From: Flavobacterium sp.
GTDB taxonomy: Bacteria > Bacteroidota > Bacteroidia > Flavobacteriales > Flavobacteriaceae
Direction of reading: 5' to 3'
Assembly (NCBI RefSeq): GCF_027533505.1
Contig: NZ_JAPZUB010000041.1
Span: 41,884-105,883 of the forward strand
DNA: 64,000 nucleotides
Shown here: piece by piece, positions 53,975 to 64,000 of the stretch
Layout: every line of letters starts with the position of its first letter
Numbering within the stretch: position 1 is the stretch's first letter
Notes under the pieces: model-generated
The model's input: only the letters and a program-made list of their open reading frames with translations
What the model was told of the DNA's origin: nothing
Databases searched by the model: none
Program-made: the position numbers and the translations under genes

Positions 53975-56900
53975 ATGAACAACAGAAATAAAGATAAAAA
54001 TACCATTAAAAGATTCGACAAAATTACGATCGGACTAGCGTCTCCAGAGTCAATTTTGGCAGAATCAAGAGGTGAGGTTTTAAAACCTGAAACCATCAAT
54101 TATCGTACACACAAACCCGAACGTGACGGGTTATTCTGTGAGCGTATCTTCGGACCTGTAAAGGATTTCGAATGTGCTTGTGGAAAATACAAACGCATCC
54201 GTTACAAAGGGATTGTATGTGACCGTTGTGGGGTGGAAGTGACTGAAAAGAAAGTACGTCGCGACCGTGTGGGACATATCAATTTAGTAGTGCCTATTGC
54301 ACACATTTGGTATTTCCGTTCCTTACCCAACAAAATTGGTTATATCCTTGGATTACCTTCCAAAAAGTTGGATATGATCATCTACTACGAGCGTTATGTG
54401 GTCATTCAAGCCGGTATCGCTAAAAATGTAGATGGGGAACCGTTACAAAAATTAGATTTCTTAACGGAAGAAGAGTATTTGAATATTTTGGATACCCTTC
54501 CGATGGAAAATCAATATTTAGACGATACCGATCCCAATAAATTCATCGCCAAAATGGGTGCTGAATGTATTATGGACTTGTTAGCGCGTACCGATTTAGA
54601 TGCATTATCCTATGAATTACGTCACTCGGCCAACAACGAAACGTCAAAACAACGTAAAACAGAAGCGTTAAAACGTCTTCAAGTAGTAGAGTCTTTCCGT
54701 GATTCCAACTTGAACCGCGAGAACCGTCCTGAATGGATGATCTTGAAAGTAATTCCAGTTATCCCACCCGAATTACGTCCGTTGGTGCCACTCGATGGAG
54801 GTCGTTTTGCAACTTCCGATTTGAATGACTTGTACCGTCGTGTGATTATCCGTAACAACCGTTTAAAACGATTGATGGAAATCAAAGCGCCAGAGGTCAT
54901 CTTACGTAATGAAAAACGTATGCTGCAAGAGGCCGTGGATTCCTTATTCGATAATACACGTAAAGCGTCTGCTGTTAAAACGGAATCGAATCGTCCTTTA
55001 AAATCACTTTCAGATTCATTGAAAGGGAAACAAGGTCGTTTCCGTCAAAACTTATTGGGTAAACGTGTGGATTATTCAGCGCGTTCGGTAATTGTCGTTG
55101 GACCTGAATTGAAAATGTATGAATGTGGTTTGCCAAAAGATATGGCAGCTGAATTGTACAAACCCTTCGTTATCCGCAAGTTGATTGAGCGTGGAATCGT
55201 TAAAACTGTAAAATCAGCTAAGAAAATCATCGATAAAAAAGAGCCTGTTGTATGGGATATCCTTGAAAATGTAATCAAAGGTCACCCTGTATTACTGAAC
55301 CGTGCTCCTACCTTGCACCGTTTGGGTATCCAAGCGTTTCAACCTAAGTTAATTGAAGGTAAAGCAATTCAGTTACACCCTTTAACCTGTACGGCGTTTA
55401 ATGCCGACTTTGACGGGGACCAGATGGCGGTTCACTTGCCATTAGGACCAGAAGCGATTTTGGAAGCACAATTGTTAATGTTGGCTTCTCACAATATCTT
55501 GAACCCTGCTAATGGTGCGCCAATTACCGTTCCTTCTCAGGACATGGTATTGGGTCTGTATTATATGACAAAAGAACGTTTGTCTACTCCAGAGATGCCA
55601 ATCAAAGGAGAAGGCTTAACGTTCTATTCGGCACAAGAGGTAAACATTGCTTTGAATGAAGGCCGCTTAGAATTAAATGCACGTGTTAAAATCAGAACCA
55701 AAGATTTTAACGAAAATGGTGAATTGGTATACAAAATCATCCAAACCACTGCAGGACGTGTATTGTTCAACGAAGTGGTGCCTGAAGCGGCCGGATATAT
55801 CAATGAAGTCTTGACGAAAAAATCGTTACGTGATATTATTGGTAAAATCTTAGCCACTACGAATGTACCTACTACAGCTGCATTCTTGGATGATATTAAA
55901 GATATGGGGTATAAATTCGCCTTCCAAGGTGGTTTATCCTTCTCTTTAGGGGATATTAAAGTTCCTGAGAAAAAAGACGAATTGATTGCCGATGCACGCG
56001 AGCAAGTAGATGGTATTACCATGAACTATAACATGGGTCTTATCACCAATAACGAGCGTTACAATCAGGTAATCGACGTATGGACTTCAACCAATGCTTT
56101 ATTGACCGAATTGGCCATGAAGAATATCCGTGAAGACCAACAAGGGTTCAACTCGGTTTATATGATGTTGGATTCTGGAGCACGTGGTTCGAAAGAGCAA
56201 ATCCGTCAGTTAACCGGTATGCGTGGTTTGATGGCGAAGCCGAAAAAATCAACAGCAGGTGGTGGAGAAATTATCGAAAACCCGATTCTTTCCAACTTTA
56301 AAGAAGGTCTTTCGATTTTGGAATACTTCATCTCTACCCACGGTGCGCGTAAAGGTCTTGCCGATACGGCGTTGAAAACAGCGGATGCGGGTTACTTAAC
56401 GCGTCGTCTACACGATGTATCGCAAGATGTAATTGTGAACTCAGTTGACTGTGGTACCTTGCGCGGTATTGAAGTTACAGCGTTGAAGAAAAACGAAGAA
56501 GTAGTGGAAACACTCGGGGAGCGTATTTTAGGACGTGTAACCTTGCAAGATGTAGTGAACCCATTGACTTCCCAAGTAATTATTGCTGCAGGAGAGGAAA
56601 TCACCGAAGCTGTAGTTCGTGAAATCGAAGAATCACCGATCGAAAGAGTAGAGGTGCGTTCTCCATTAACGTGTGAGGCTACCAAAGGAATCTGTGCTAA
56701 ATGTTACGGTAGAAACTTAGCCACCGGTAAAATGACCCAAAAAGGGGAGGCGGTTGGAGTTATTGCAGCACAGTCGATCGGGGAGCCTGGTACACAGTTG
56801 ACACTTCGTACCTTCCACGTTGGAGGGGTTGCAGGAGGTGTTTCTGAGGAATCATCGATTGTAGCACGTTTTGGGGGTCGTCTTGAAATTGAAGACTTAA

Positions 56901-58276
56901 AAACCGTCAAAGGGGAAGATACAGAAGGAAATGAAGTTGATATCGTTATTTCACGTTCAACCGAATTAAAATTAATCGATGCTACTACAGGTATCGTGTT
57001 AAATACACACAACATTCCTTATGGATCGAGTATTTTCGTGAAAGACGGTGATGTCGTTGAAAAAGGAACAACTTTGTGTAAATGGGATCCATATAATGGG
57101 GTGATTGTATCTGAATTTACAGGTAAAATCGCTTACGAAGATTTAGAACAAGGACAAACGTTCCAAGTTGAAATCGACGAACAAACCGGATTCCAAGAGA
57201 AAGTAATTTCAGAAGGAAGAAACAAGAAATTGATTCCAACCTTATTGATTTACGGAAAAGATGGCGAATTGATTCGTTCGTACAACCTACCGGTAGGAGC
57301 ACACCTAATGGTAGAAGATGGCGAGAAAATTAAAGCGGGTAAAATCTTGGTGAAGATTCCACGTCGTTCTTCGAAAGCAGGCGATATTACAGGAGGTCTT
57401 CCACGTATTACCGAGTTGTTAGAGGCGCGTAACCCTTCAAATCCAGCGGTAGTTTCTGAAATTGACGGGGTAGTTTCTTTCGGTAAAATCAAACGCGGTA
57501 ACCGTGAGATTATCATCGAATCGAAATTTGGGGAAATCCGTAAGTACTTAGTGAAATTATCAAGTCAAATTTTGGTACAAGAAAATGACTTCGTAAAAGC
57601 GGGTATGCCATTGTCGGATGGGGCCATTACTCCTGAAGATATCTTACGTATTCAAGGACCTTCTGCGGTACAACAATATTTGGTGAATGAAATCCAAGAA
57701 GTGTATCGTTTACAAGGGGTAAAAATCAATGACAAACACTTTGAAGTGGTGATTCGTCAAATGATGCGTAAAGTACAAATTGAAGATCCAGGAGACACCT
57801 TATTTTTGGAGGAGCAATTGGTACATACCAGCGATTTCATGATCGAAAACGATAAGTTATACGGGATGAAAGTGGTAGAAGATGCAGGCGATTCCGAAAA
57901 TCTAAAACCCGGACAAATTGTGAGTCCACGTGATCTTCGCGATGAGAATTCTGTGTTGAAGCGCAATGATAAAAACTTGGTAGTGGCTCGTGATGCTGTG
58001 ATGGCCACCGCTACGCCAGTACTCCAAGGGATTACGCGTGCTTCGTTGCAAACCAAATCATTCATTTCGGCGGCTTCGTTCCAGGAAACGACCAAAGTAT
58101 TGAATGAAGCGGCTGTAGCAGGTAAAGTCGATAACCTTGAAGGTTTGAAAGAAAACGTTATTGTAGGACACCGCATTCCAGCAGGTACCGGTATGCGCGA
58201 TTACGATCATATCATTGTTGGTTCGAAAGACGATTACAATGAGTTAATGGCCAACAAAGAAGAATACGTTTACTAG
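53975..58276 (+). CDS. rpoC: RNA polymerase subunit beta prime
   Basis: 1,433 residues. N-terminal zinc site ([20 protein letters not shown] and CG), the catalytic [12 protein letters not shown] near 475, the bridge helix/trigger loop region ([16 protein letters not shown]) and a second zinc site ([13 protein letters not shown]). Binds DNA and catalyses RNA synthesis with RpoB. Starts 71 bases after rpoB; DUF3467 follows after 2 bases. Confidence 0.98.
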   Translation: MNNRNKDKNTIKRFDKITIGLASPESILAESRGEVLKPETINYRTHKPERDGLFCERIFGPVKDFECACGKYKRIRYKGIVCDRCGVEVTEKKVRRDRVGHINLVVPIAHIWYFRSLPNKIGYILGLPSKKLDMIIYYERYVVIQAGIAKNVDGEPLQKLDFLTEEEYLNILDTLPMENQYLDDTDPNKFIAKMGAECIMDLLARTDLDALSYELRHSANNETSKQRKTEALKRLQVVESFRDSNLNRENRPEWMILKVIPVIPPELRPLVPLDGGRFATSDLNDLYRRVIIRNNRLKRLMEIKAPEVILRNEKRMLQEAVDSLFDNTRKASAVKTESNRPLKSLSDSLKGKQGRFRQNLLGKRVDYSARSVIVVGPELKMYECGLPKDMAAELYKPFVIRKLIERGIVKTVKSAKKIIDKKEPVVWDILENVIKGHPVLLNRAPTLHRLGIQAFQPKLIEGKAIQLHPLTCTAFNADFDGDQMAVHLPLGPEAILEAQLLMLASHNILNPANGAPITVPSQDMVLGLYYMTKERLSTPEMPIKGEGLTFYSAQEVNIALNEGRLELNARVKIRTKDFNENGELVYKIIQTTAGRVLFNEVVPEAAGYINEVLTKKSLRDIIGKILATTNVPTTAAFLDDIKDMGYKFAFQGGLSFSLGDIKVPEKKDELIADAREQVDGITMNYNMGLITNNERYNQVIDVWTSTNALLTELAMKNIREDQQGFNSVYMMLDSGARGSKEQIRQLTGMRGLMAKPKKSTAGGGEIIENPILSNFKEGLSILEYFISTHGARKGLADTALKTADAGYLTRRLHDVSQDVIVNSVDCGTLRGIEVTALKKNEEVVETLGERILGRVTLQDVVNPLTSQVIIAAGEEITEAVVREIEESPIERVEVRSPLTCEATKGICAKCYGRNLATGKMTQKGEAVGVIAAQSIGEPGTQLTLRTFHVGGVAGGVSEESSIVARFGGRLEIEDLKTVKGEDTEGNEVDIVISRSTELKLIDATTGIVLNTHNIPYGSSIFVKDGDVVEKGTTLCKWDPYNGVIVSEFTGKIAYEDLEQGQTFQVEIDEQTGFQEKVISEGRNKKLIPTLLIYGKDGELIRSYNLPVGAHLMVEDGEKIKAGKILVKIPRRSSKAGDITGGLPRITELLEARNPSNPAVVSEIDGVVSFGKIKRGNREIIIESKFGEIRKYLVKLSSQILVQENDFVKAGMPLSDGAITPEDILRIQGPSAVQQYLVNEIQEVYRLQGVKINDKHFEVVIRQMMRKVQIEDPGDTLFLEEQLVHTSDFMIENDKLYGMKVVEDAGDSENLKPGQIVSPRDLRDENSVLKRNDKNLVVARDAVMATATPVLQGITRASLQTKSFISAASFQETTKVLNEAAVAGKVDNLEGLKENVIVGHRIPAGTGMRDYDHIIVGSKDDYNELMANKEEYVY

Positions 58277-58278
58277 TC

Positions 58279-58587
58279 ATGAGTGAAGAATTGCAACCCG
58301 GACAAATCAACATCGAGTTGGATGAGAAAACGGCAGAAGGGATTTATTCCAATTTAGCCATCATCAATCATTCTCCCTCAGAGTTTGTATTGGATTTTGT
58401 GACCATCATGCCTGGTGTGCCTAAATCCAAAGTGAAGTCCAGAATTATACTGACTCCACAACATGCCAAACGTTTCTTAAATGCGATGGCCGAAAACATT
58501 CATCGTTTTGAAGCCGCTCATGGTGTCATCAAAGAGACCGATGTTCCTCCCGTCCCGTTGAATTTCGGGCCGACAGGACAAGCGTAA
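58279..58587 (+). CDS. DUF3467 family protein
   Basis: 102 residues. DUF3467 features: EGIYSNLAIINHSPSEFVLD, VTIMPGVPKSKVKSRIILTP, QHAKRFLNAMAENI. Soluble. Starts 2 bases after rpoC and so is part of the operon, as is common in Bacteroidota. A link to transcription is suggested only by position. Confidence 0.92.
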   Translation: MSEELQPGQINIELDEKTAEGIYSNLAIINHSPSEFVLDFVTIMPGVPKSKVKSRIILTPQHAKRFLNAMAENIHRFEAAHGVIKETDVPPVPLNFGPTGQA

Positions 58588-58599
58588 TTACATCACCAA

Positions 58600-58628
58600 A
58601 ACTCCGTTAGAAATAGCGGAGTTTTTTT
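58600..58628 (+). terminator. Terminator of the rpoBC operon
   Basis: AACTCCG (58600-58606) pairs with CGGAGTT (58617-58623), followed by T. The loop and inner stem CCGTTAGAAATAGCGG equal those at 45123-45138. Confidence 0.9.
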
Positions 58629-58655
58629 ATTAAAAAAAACCAAAAAATCCGACTA

Positions 58656-58726
58656 AAAACCGATTTATCCGACGAATGAAAGAGGAGCTTAATGTTAACA
58701 AAAAGCTAACATAAAATGTCGGTTTT
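58656..58726. promoter_or_regulatory. Nested inverted repeats upstream of the giant T9SS-like gene
   Basis: Outer pair AAAACCGA (58656-58663) with TCGGTTTT (58719-58726), inner pair ATGTTA (58692-58697) with TAACAT (58707-58712); CCGAC recurs at 58648-58652 and 58670-58674 or close by. A -7 box TAATTTTG (58742-58749) follows, 24 bases before the ATG. Possible operator. Confidence 0.45.
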
Positions 58727-58773
58727 CAGGGTTTTAGTTTTTAATTTTGTGGCAAATCAAACATCAAAAAATT

Positions 58774-61700
58774 ATGTGTAAAAATCTACATTTAGGTCTT
58801 AAGTTTAAGATTCTGATTTGTTTTGTAACACTTTTATTTACAAAGCAATCAATTGCGCAGACGTATTATCCAATGTCGTCTGGTAATTATTCAGAAACTT
58901 TTACAAACTGGATATCTCCAACAACGGGTACGAATTGGTCCTCAGTTGGAGTGCTTAGTACAGGAACAATACCTGTTGCTACAAGAACAACAGTAAGTTC
59001 TGCTACGTTTACTAGCGGAACTTCAGGTGGGGTTCAAAATGGTTCTACAAACATACAGTTTTTGTCAACAGGTGCAACATCCAACTCCAATGCTGTAGCA
59101 TTGGATTTAAATTTAAATTTTTCAGGAAGAAATGCGGGTAATTTAAGTTTTAATGCAGCCACAGTCAACAATGGTACAGGTGACCGAATTGCCTCATTGA
59201 AAGTATATTATTCAATTGATGGTACAAATTGGGCTGAATTGACAGGTACAAATTTACCTTATGTGGCCACCAATAATGTTGCAGGAAGTGCAACAATCAA
59301 TATTGCCTTGCCAGCTGCTTTAAACAATCAATCTGCCGTTAAGTTGCGGTTTTATAATTATAATGGTACTGCTGCTGGTACTTCAGGAAGTAGACCGAAA
59401 ATAAGTATTGATAACGTTTCAGTTACTTCTACAAGTTCTGCTTCTATTACAACAACTGGTACACTTTCGGCATTAAGTACGGTATATGGAACTGCATCAA
59501 GTGAAACATCATTCACTGTGGCTGGATCTGGATTGTCAAATGATTTAAATATTGTTGCACCTAGTGGTTTTCAGGTCTCTACTACTTCAGGTTCTGGTTT
59601 TTCAACTTCATTATCGATAACTCCATCTTCAGGTAATGTAGCTTCGACTACGATTTATGTGCGCCTTGCTTCAACGGCAACAGTCGCTGGTTCTCCATAT
59701 TCAGGAAATATTGAATGTACTAGCACAGGGGCGACAACACAAAATGTTGCTACGATTTCTAGTACAGTATCAAAAGCGACACTAACGGTAACAGCCAACA
59801 ATCAATCCGTCGCTTTTGGAACCCCTGTTGCGACAGTTATTGCAGCGGGCTCGTATACGGCTTCAGGATTTGTCAATGGTGAAAATGCATCGGTTATTTC
59901 GGGAACGGCAACGTATACGACTACCTATACAGACACAACCCCAGCGGGTACCCCAGGGGTAACGATTACACCTAATGTGAGTGGCTTGACTGCAACTAAT
60001 TATACGTTTACTCCTGCCGATGGTACGATTACCATTACTTCGTCACCCGTGCCTTCGATTACCAGTGCCTTGACGGCTTCGGCTACCTATGGAACTTCGT
60101 TTACGTATCAAATTACAGCCGATAACGCTCCAACGTCATTCAATGCGATTGATTTGCCTGCTGGTTTAACTGTAAATACAACCACTGGAGAAATTAGTGG
60201 TACGCCCACAGCAGCTCCTGGTACCTATTCCATTGGATTAGTTGCCACAAACATTGGTGGTGATGGCACGGCTACTTTGAGCTTATCACTAGCGGCAAAA
60301 GAGTTAACTGTTGATGGTATTGCGGCTGTTGATCGTGAATACAATGGATTAACTTCTGTGGCTTTTACAGGAGGAACGTTGAATGGTGTTTTTGGTTCTG
60401 ATGCTGTTTCATTTACCGGAACGGCCTCTGTAGCTACAAAAACTGCTGCGGCTAACAAGCCTGTTACGTTTGCGCTGACATTAAATGGGGCACAAGCGGG
60501 CAATTATACGTTAACACAACCTACGGGAGTTACAGTATCGATCGCTACAAAGCCATTGACTGTTAATGGTGCTACGGCTCAAAATAAAGTTTTTGATGGC
60601 AATACTAATGCCGTTATTACAGGAACTTTGAACGGCGTAGTTGGTGGCGATACGGTAACGTTCAACGGAACAGGAACATTTGCTTCTTCGGCTGTTGGGA
60701 ATAACATCGCTGTAACTTCTACTGCTACCCTTGAGGGTGTTGATGCTCCTAATTACACACTGACACAACCTACAGGATTAACGGCGAATATTACGCCAGC
60801 AGTGGTGGCGTTGCTACAATGGAATACAACAGGTAATGTTGGAGATGAAAGAAGTGAGCCATCTGTTGCCAATAATGCTAACGTAAGTTCTTCAAGTTTA
60901 TCGTTGTCTGGTAGTGCTGTGAATGTTGTAAGTCCAGCGACTAATCCAAATCGTTTTGGGGGTAATAATTGGTCTCCAAATTCAAGTACAGGCATTGCAA
61001 CAACACTTTCACAAGCGGTTACTTCCAATTACTACATTGAGTTTACATTGACACCAGCCTCAGGATACATTGTAACTCCTACTTCTTTATCCTTTATTTG
61101 GGATCGTTCAAACACAGGTCCTAATGGCTTAACGCTACGCTCCTCTGTTGATGGTTTTACCAACAACATTGGTTCTGTTTCAGGATTGGCAACATCCAAT
61201 ACTTCAAATTTTACCACACTTACAATTTCTGGAGTTTCAGATTTAACAGGAACAACTACTTTTAGATTGTATGGGACTGGTGCAACTGCTACAGGAGGAA
61301 CAGGTGGTTTTGATACAGTCGCTGCTGCTGTTCAGCCCAACGTTGTACTTAATGGTTTCACTTCCTTAGCACCTGCTCCTTCGATCACTGTTACTGGAAC
61401 TCCTGCCGCGCTAACTACCCAATATGGAACGGCATCTTCTGAAACGTCTTTTACCGTTTCAGGGACGTTCTTACAAAGTGCCGTTACGGTTACTGCTCCA
61501 GCTGGGTTTGAAGTGTCTGCTACTTCTGGTTTAGGATTTGGTGCTACTACTACGATTGGTGCCATTGGCAACATTACCAATGTGCCTGTGTATGTTCGTT
61601 TGGCCGCCAATGCTCCGGTTGCGGGTTCGCCTTACAGTGGAGACATTGTATTGACGAGTACTAATGCAACTCCTGTCAATGTGGCTACAACTTCCAGTAC

Positions 61701-64000
61701 GGTTACGGCTAAGAATTTAACCATCACGGGTATAACTATTGCCAACAAACTTTTTGACGGAAATACCAACGCGACAATCACAGGAACGCCTTCTTTGGTA
61801 GGTGTGGTTACTGGTGATGAAGCAAATGTTGTTTTAGGCGGTACTCCTGTGGCTACCTTCACATCCTCAGCCGTTGGAACTGATATTCCTGTTACGGTAT
61901 CAGGGTATGCCCTTTCAGGAAGCGCCTCTTCGAATTACAGTTTAACACAACCCGCCGGTTTGGTTGCTGATATTACCTCTGAGCCTACCCCTGTAATCAC
62001 TAGTGCTTTGACTGCCAATGGGACTTACGGAACGGCTTTCAGTTATACAATCACTGCTTCTAATGCACCTACGTCATTCAATGCCTTGAATTTACCAGCA
62101 GGTCTAACTGTTGATACGGTTAGTGGCGTTATTTCAGGAACCATAACTGCTGTTCCGGGCAATTATACCATCACCTTGGAAGCTACAAATGGGGGAGGTT
62201 CTGGTACCGCGTCATTAGTACTCACTGTGGCCCCCAAAACGCTTACGGTGAATGGGCTTACGGTGAATGATAAAGAATATAATGGAAACGTTGTAGCCAC
62301 TACCACTGGCGGACTTTTGGATGGAATTTTCAACACCGATGTAGTTTCATTTACCGCTACGGCAACTTTCGCTAACAAAGTAGTGGGGGTTGCAAAACCG
62401 GTAACCGTAGTCCTAACCTTAAACGGAGCGGATGCTAGTAACTATGTTGTCACTCCATTGTCTGGATTAACCGCCTCTATTACGGCTAAAAATCTAACGA
62501 TTACTGGCGCTGTAGCACAAAACAAACCTTTTGATGGTACCACTGCAGCGACCATAACAGGAACGCTTACAGGTGTTGTTTCGGGGGATAATGTAACTTT
62601 AGTGGGAACAGGAGTATTTGCTTCTGCGGCACAAGGAACCGCTATTCCAGTGACATCTACGGCTACTTTGGCGGGAACTGATGCTGGAAATTATACCTTA
62701 ACACAACCCTCAGGTTTGAGTGCCAACATTACACAGCCAGTATTGTATTTGAATCAGTTTTCGGGTGCAGCTGCTTGTCCTACAAACGGAAATGTTCCCG
62801 TGGTTTCAAGTAATGCAACAGGTACCCCTTTGACCCGCAGTACAATTACTTGTACTAACGCTGCAAACGTGTTTAATTCAAATACTTTGAATGCAACAGC
62901 TACTGTAAATTCAAACTCTTACATCGAGTTTTCTATTACCGCTAATTCAGGAAAAGTGTTAAATGTTCAAGCGTTGTCATTTTTTAGACAAGCAAGTAAC
63001 ACAGCTCCTAATCAAATAGAAGTGCGTTATAGTACCGATGGTTTTGCGACCTTCACTACGTGGGGTGCAGCGCCTTTAACACCAACTTCTGGTTCCGTTG
63101 CTACTTGGAATTTTCCAGATTTTGAAACCGAGTCAGTAGTTTTCAGAATCTATCCCTACGGAACCCAACGTGCCGATTTAGGGGCAGGAGCTGCTTCTAG
63201 TACAGGTTCTTTCCGATTGGATGATGTTACCGTTATAGGAATAGCCACTGATCCAACGCCACCAACTGCTTCTGTGATCAATGGAACAACTTCAGTATGT
63301 GATGGTGATAGTGCAGTTATTGCTGTAAATATTACTGGAGGTAAAAGTCCTTACACGTTGGTTTATACCGATGGAACGACCAACTTTACAGAAACCAATT
63401 ACGTTTCAGGAACGAATATCGTAGTTTCTCCAACGGCCACTACAACCTATACCTTAGTTTCGGTTACTGATGCTAATGCCTTAGTGGGTACGGGTAATTC
63501 GGGTGCTGCTACGATTACTATTCTCTCAAATCAGCCCTATTATTTGGATGCCGATAATGATGGTTTTGGAGCAGGTGCGGTTGCATTCAACTCATGTTTC
63601 CCGATTGCGGGTTATTCAACCTTCAACACCGACTGTAACGATGCGAATGCTTCTATTCGTCCGGGTGCGGTTGATGTATGTTACGATGGTATCGATAACG
63701 ACTGTAATGGTAACATCGATAACTTAGGTTTACCAGGAGGTTGTACGCCTATTGTGAGTGCTATTCCTACTGCGGTTTGCGGTACTGAAGTTGCCTTCGG
63801 AGGCATTGTATACTCGAGTTTGGTTTCGGGTGCACAAGGGTATCGTTACCGTGTAACCCAAGTAAACCCTGCGGATGATTCTGAAATCCCAGGAACACAA
63901 GTAATTGTGGATATGGTATTGCGTAATTTATACTTGCATAACTTGTCTAACTATAAGTACAATGCGAAGTTTAAAGTTGAGATTGCAGTACGTTTCAACA
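58774..64000 (+). CDS. Giant modular secreted protein, C-terminus beyond window
   Basis: One open frame of over 1,740 codons from ATG at 58774 (MCKNLHLGLKFKILICFVTL, signal peptide ending SIAQ) runs off the right edge. Modules, by residue: an N-terminal beta domain (30-220); a repeat with GTASSETSFTV (about 222-336 and 869-977); an MBG-like domain (338-423); putative-Ig He_PIG domains (426-507 and 1071-1153); YDG domains (508-589, 592-673, 979-1068, 1155-1236, 1241-1319), recognised by the [LT]DG/EYNG starts and GxYTLTQP ends; two lamin-like beta domains; and a MopE-type calcium/copper-binding segment (1588-1658, DCNDANASIRPGAVDVCYDG then NDCNGNID). Such modular proteins are usually secreted by T9SS, but the sorting domain is not in view. 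Confidence 0.9.
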   Translation, partial: MCKNLHLGLKFKILICFVTLLFTKQSIAQTYYPMSSGNYSETFTNWISPTTGTNWSSVGVLSTGTIPVATRTTVSSATFTSGTSGGVQNGSTNIQFLSTGATSNSNAVALDLNLNFSGRNAGNLSFNAATVNNGTGDRIASLKVYYSIDGTNWAELTGTNLPYVATNNVAGSATINIALPAALNNQSAVKLRFYNYNGTAAGTSGSRPKISIDNVSVTSTSSASITTTGTLSALSTVYGTASSETSFTVAGSGLSNDLNIVAPSGFQVSTTSGSGFSTSLSITPSSGNVASTTIYVRLASTATVAGSPYSGNIECTSTGATTQNVATISSTVSKATLTVTANNQSVAFGTPVATVIAAGSYTASGFVNGENASVISGTATYTTTYTDTTPAGTPGVTITPNVSGLTATNYTFTPADGTITITSSPVPSITSALTASATYGTSFTYQITADNAPTSFNAIDLPAGLTVNTTTGEISGTPTAAPGTYSIGLVATNIGGDGTATLSLSLAAKELTVDGIAAVDREYNGLTSVAFTGGTLNGVFGSDAVSFTGTASVATKTAAANKPVTFALTLNGAQAGNYTLTQPTGVTVSIATKPLTVNGATAQNKVFDGNTNAVITGTLNGVVGGDTVTFNGTGTFASSAVGNNIAVTSTATLEGVDAPNYTLTQPTGLTANITPAVVALLQWNTTGNVGDERSEPSVANNANVSSSSLSLSGSAVNVVSPATNPNRFGGNNWSPNSSTGIATTLSQAVTSNYYIEFTLTPASGYIVTPTSLSFIWDRSNTGPNGLTLRSSVDGFTNNIGSVSGLATSNTSNFTTLTISGVSDLTGTTTFRLYGTGATATGGTGGFDTVAAAVQPNVVLNGFTSLAPAPSITVTGTPAALTTQYGTASSETSFTVSGTFLQSAVTVTAPAGFEVSATSGLGFGATTTIGAIGNITNVPVYVRLAANAPVAGSPYSGDIVLTSTNATPVNVATTSSTVTAKNLTITGITIANKLFDGNTNATITGTPSLVGVVTGDEANVVLGGTPVATFTSSAVGTDIPVTVSGYALSGSASSNYSLTQPAGLVADITSEPTPVITSALTANGTYGTAFSYTITASNAPTSFNALNLPAGLTVDTVSGVISGTITAVPGNYTITLEATNGGGSGTASLVLTVAPKTLTVNGLTVNDKEYNGNVVATTTGGLLDGIFNTDVVSFTATATFANKVVGVAKPVTVVLTLNGADASNYVVTPLSGLTASITAKNLTITGAVAQNKPFDGTTAATITGTLTGVVSGDNVTLVGTGVFASAAQGTAIPVTSTATLAGTDAGNYTLTQPSGLSANITQPVLYLNQFSGAAACPTNGNVPVVSSNATGTPLTRSTITCTNAANVFNSNTLNATATVNSNSYIEFSITANSGKVLNVQALSFFRQASNTAPNQIEVRYSTDGFATFTTWGAAPLTPTSGSVATWNFPDFETESVVFRIYPYGTQRADLGAGAASSTGSFRLDDVTVIGIATDPTPPTASVINGTTSVCDGDSAVIAVNITGGKSPYTLVYTDGTTNFTETNYVSGTNIVVSPTATTTYTLVSVTDANALVGTGNSGAATITILSNQPYYLDADNDGFGAGAVAFNSCFPIAGYSTFNTDCNDANASIRPGAVDVCYDGIDNDCNGNIDNLGLPGGCTPIVSAIPTAVCGTEVAFGGIVYSSLVSGAQGYRYRVTQVNPADDSEIPGTQVIVDMVLRNLYLHNLSNYKYNAKFKVEIAVRFN

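Noticed and set aside
50660..58176. Minus-strand frames opposite rpoB and rpoC
   Set aside because: Shadows of biased-codon genes, no start signals or family match.
60225..62378. Several minus-strand frames of 60-90 codons
   Set aside because: Antisense to the giant repetitive gene; alanine/valine/proline-rich because of its composition.
1..64000. rRNA genes, insertion sequences, prophage
   Set aside because: No 16S/23S-like stretches, transposases or phage structural genes were recognised.

Overview
The window looks like a chromosome segment from a Flavobacterium-like member of the Bacteroidota (Flavobacteriaceae). The evidence is: SusC/SusD and T9SS-secreted proteins; Bacteroidota-type -7 boxes (TAnnTTTG) before several genes; almost no Shine-Dalgarno sequences except a strong one on rpsU; the long (about 660-residue) urocanate hydratase; and a rpsU-xerC-hpf-tRNA-tuf-tRNA(Trp)-secE-nusG-rplKAJL-rpoBC block.

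Region 1-6.6 kb is accessory and AT-rich. It holds a truncated gene at the window edge, a TerB-like/BRCT protein, a zinc-hook ATPase of the RloC/PrrC type, a DUF6169 gene overlapped by an unlisted 48-codon gene, and a MntA-HepT toxin-antitoxin pair whose toxin is split by a stop codon. The spaces between these genes carry related dispersed repeats, including an array of 8-bp TGCTGAGY units.

Region 6.8-27.6 kb mixes housekeeping and surface functions: a DUF4136 lipoprotein, hutU, DUF5522, a long T9SS surface protein broken by one in-frame TAA, a second T9SS protein, a PLP-dependent deaminase/desulfhydrase, a LysM glucosaminidase lipoprotein and hemL. These are followed by a copper-type cluster (Cys-motif peptide, MbnP, di-haem MbnH, outer-membrane barrel), then lysS, lipB and rnhB.

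Region 27.8-43.4 kb has a SusC/SusD pair followed by a subtilisin-type T9SS protease, a putative porin, a cystathionine beta-synthase-type enzyme, a protein that appears to fuse a GLPGLI-like N-terminus to a PNGase F domain, DUF2851, PspC, a helix-hairpin-helix protein and an acyl-CoA dehydrogenase.

Region 43.4-58.6 kb is the translation/transcription block. Control elements are tightly packed here: a strong Shine-Dalgarno on rpsU, a promoter-like -7 box inside the loop of the rpsU terminator, a terminator hairpin at the start site of the tRNA operon, and an attenuator-like hairpin between rplL and rpoB. From 58,774 an unlisted open frame runs off the window end (over 1,740 codons). It encodes a giant secreted modular protein with repeated YDG, putative-Ig and MopE-type modules.

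The strongest candidates for follow-up are the copper cluster, the broken MntA-HepT pair, the RloC-like ATPase, the nonsense-split adhesin, the fused PNGase F protein and the regulatory wiring around rpsU/xerC/tRNA. No computation was possible; all family names rest on motif reading.
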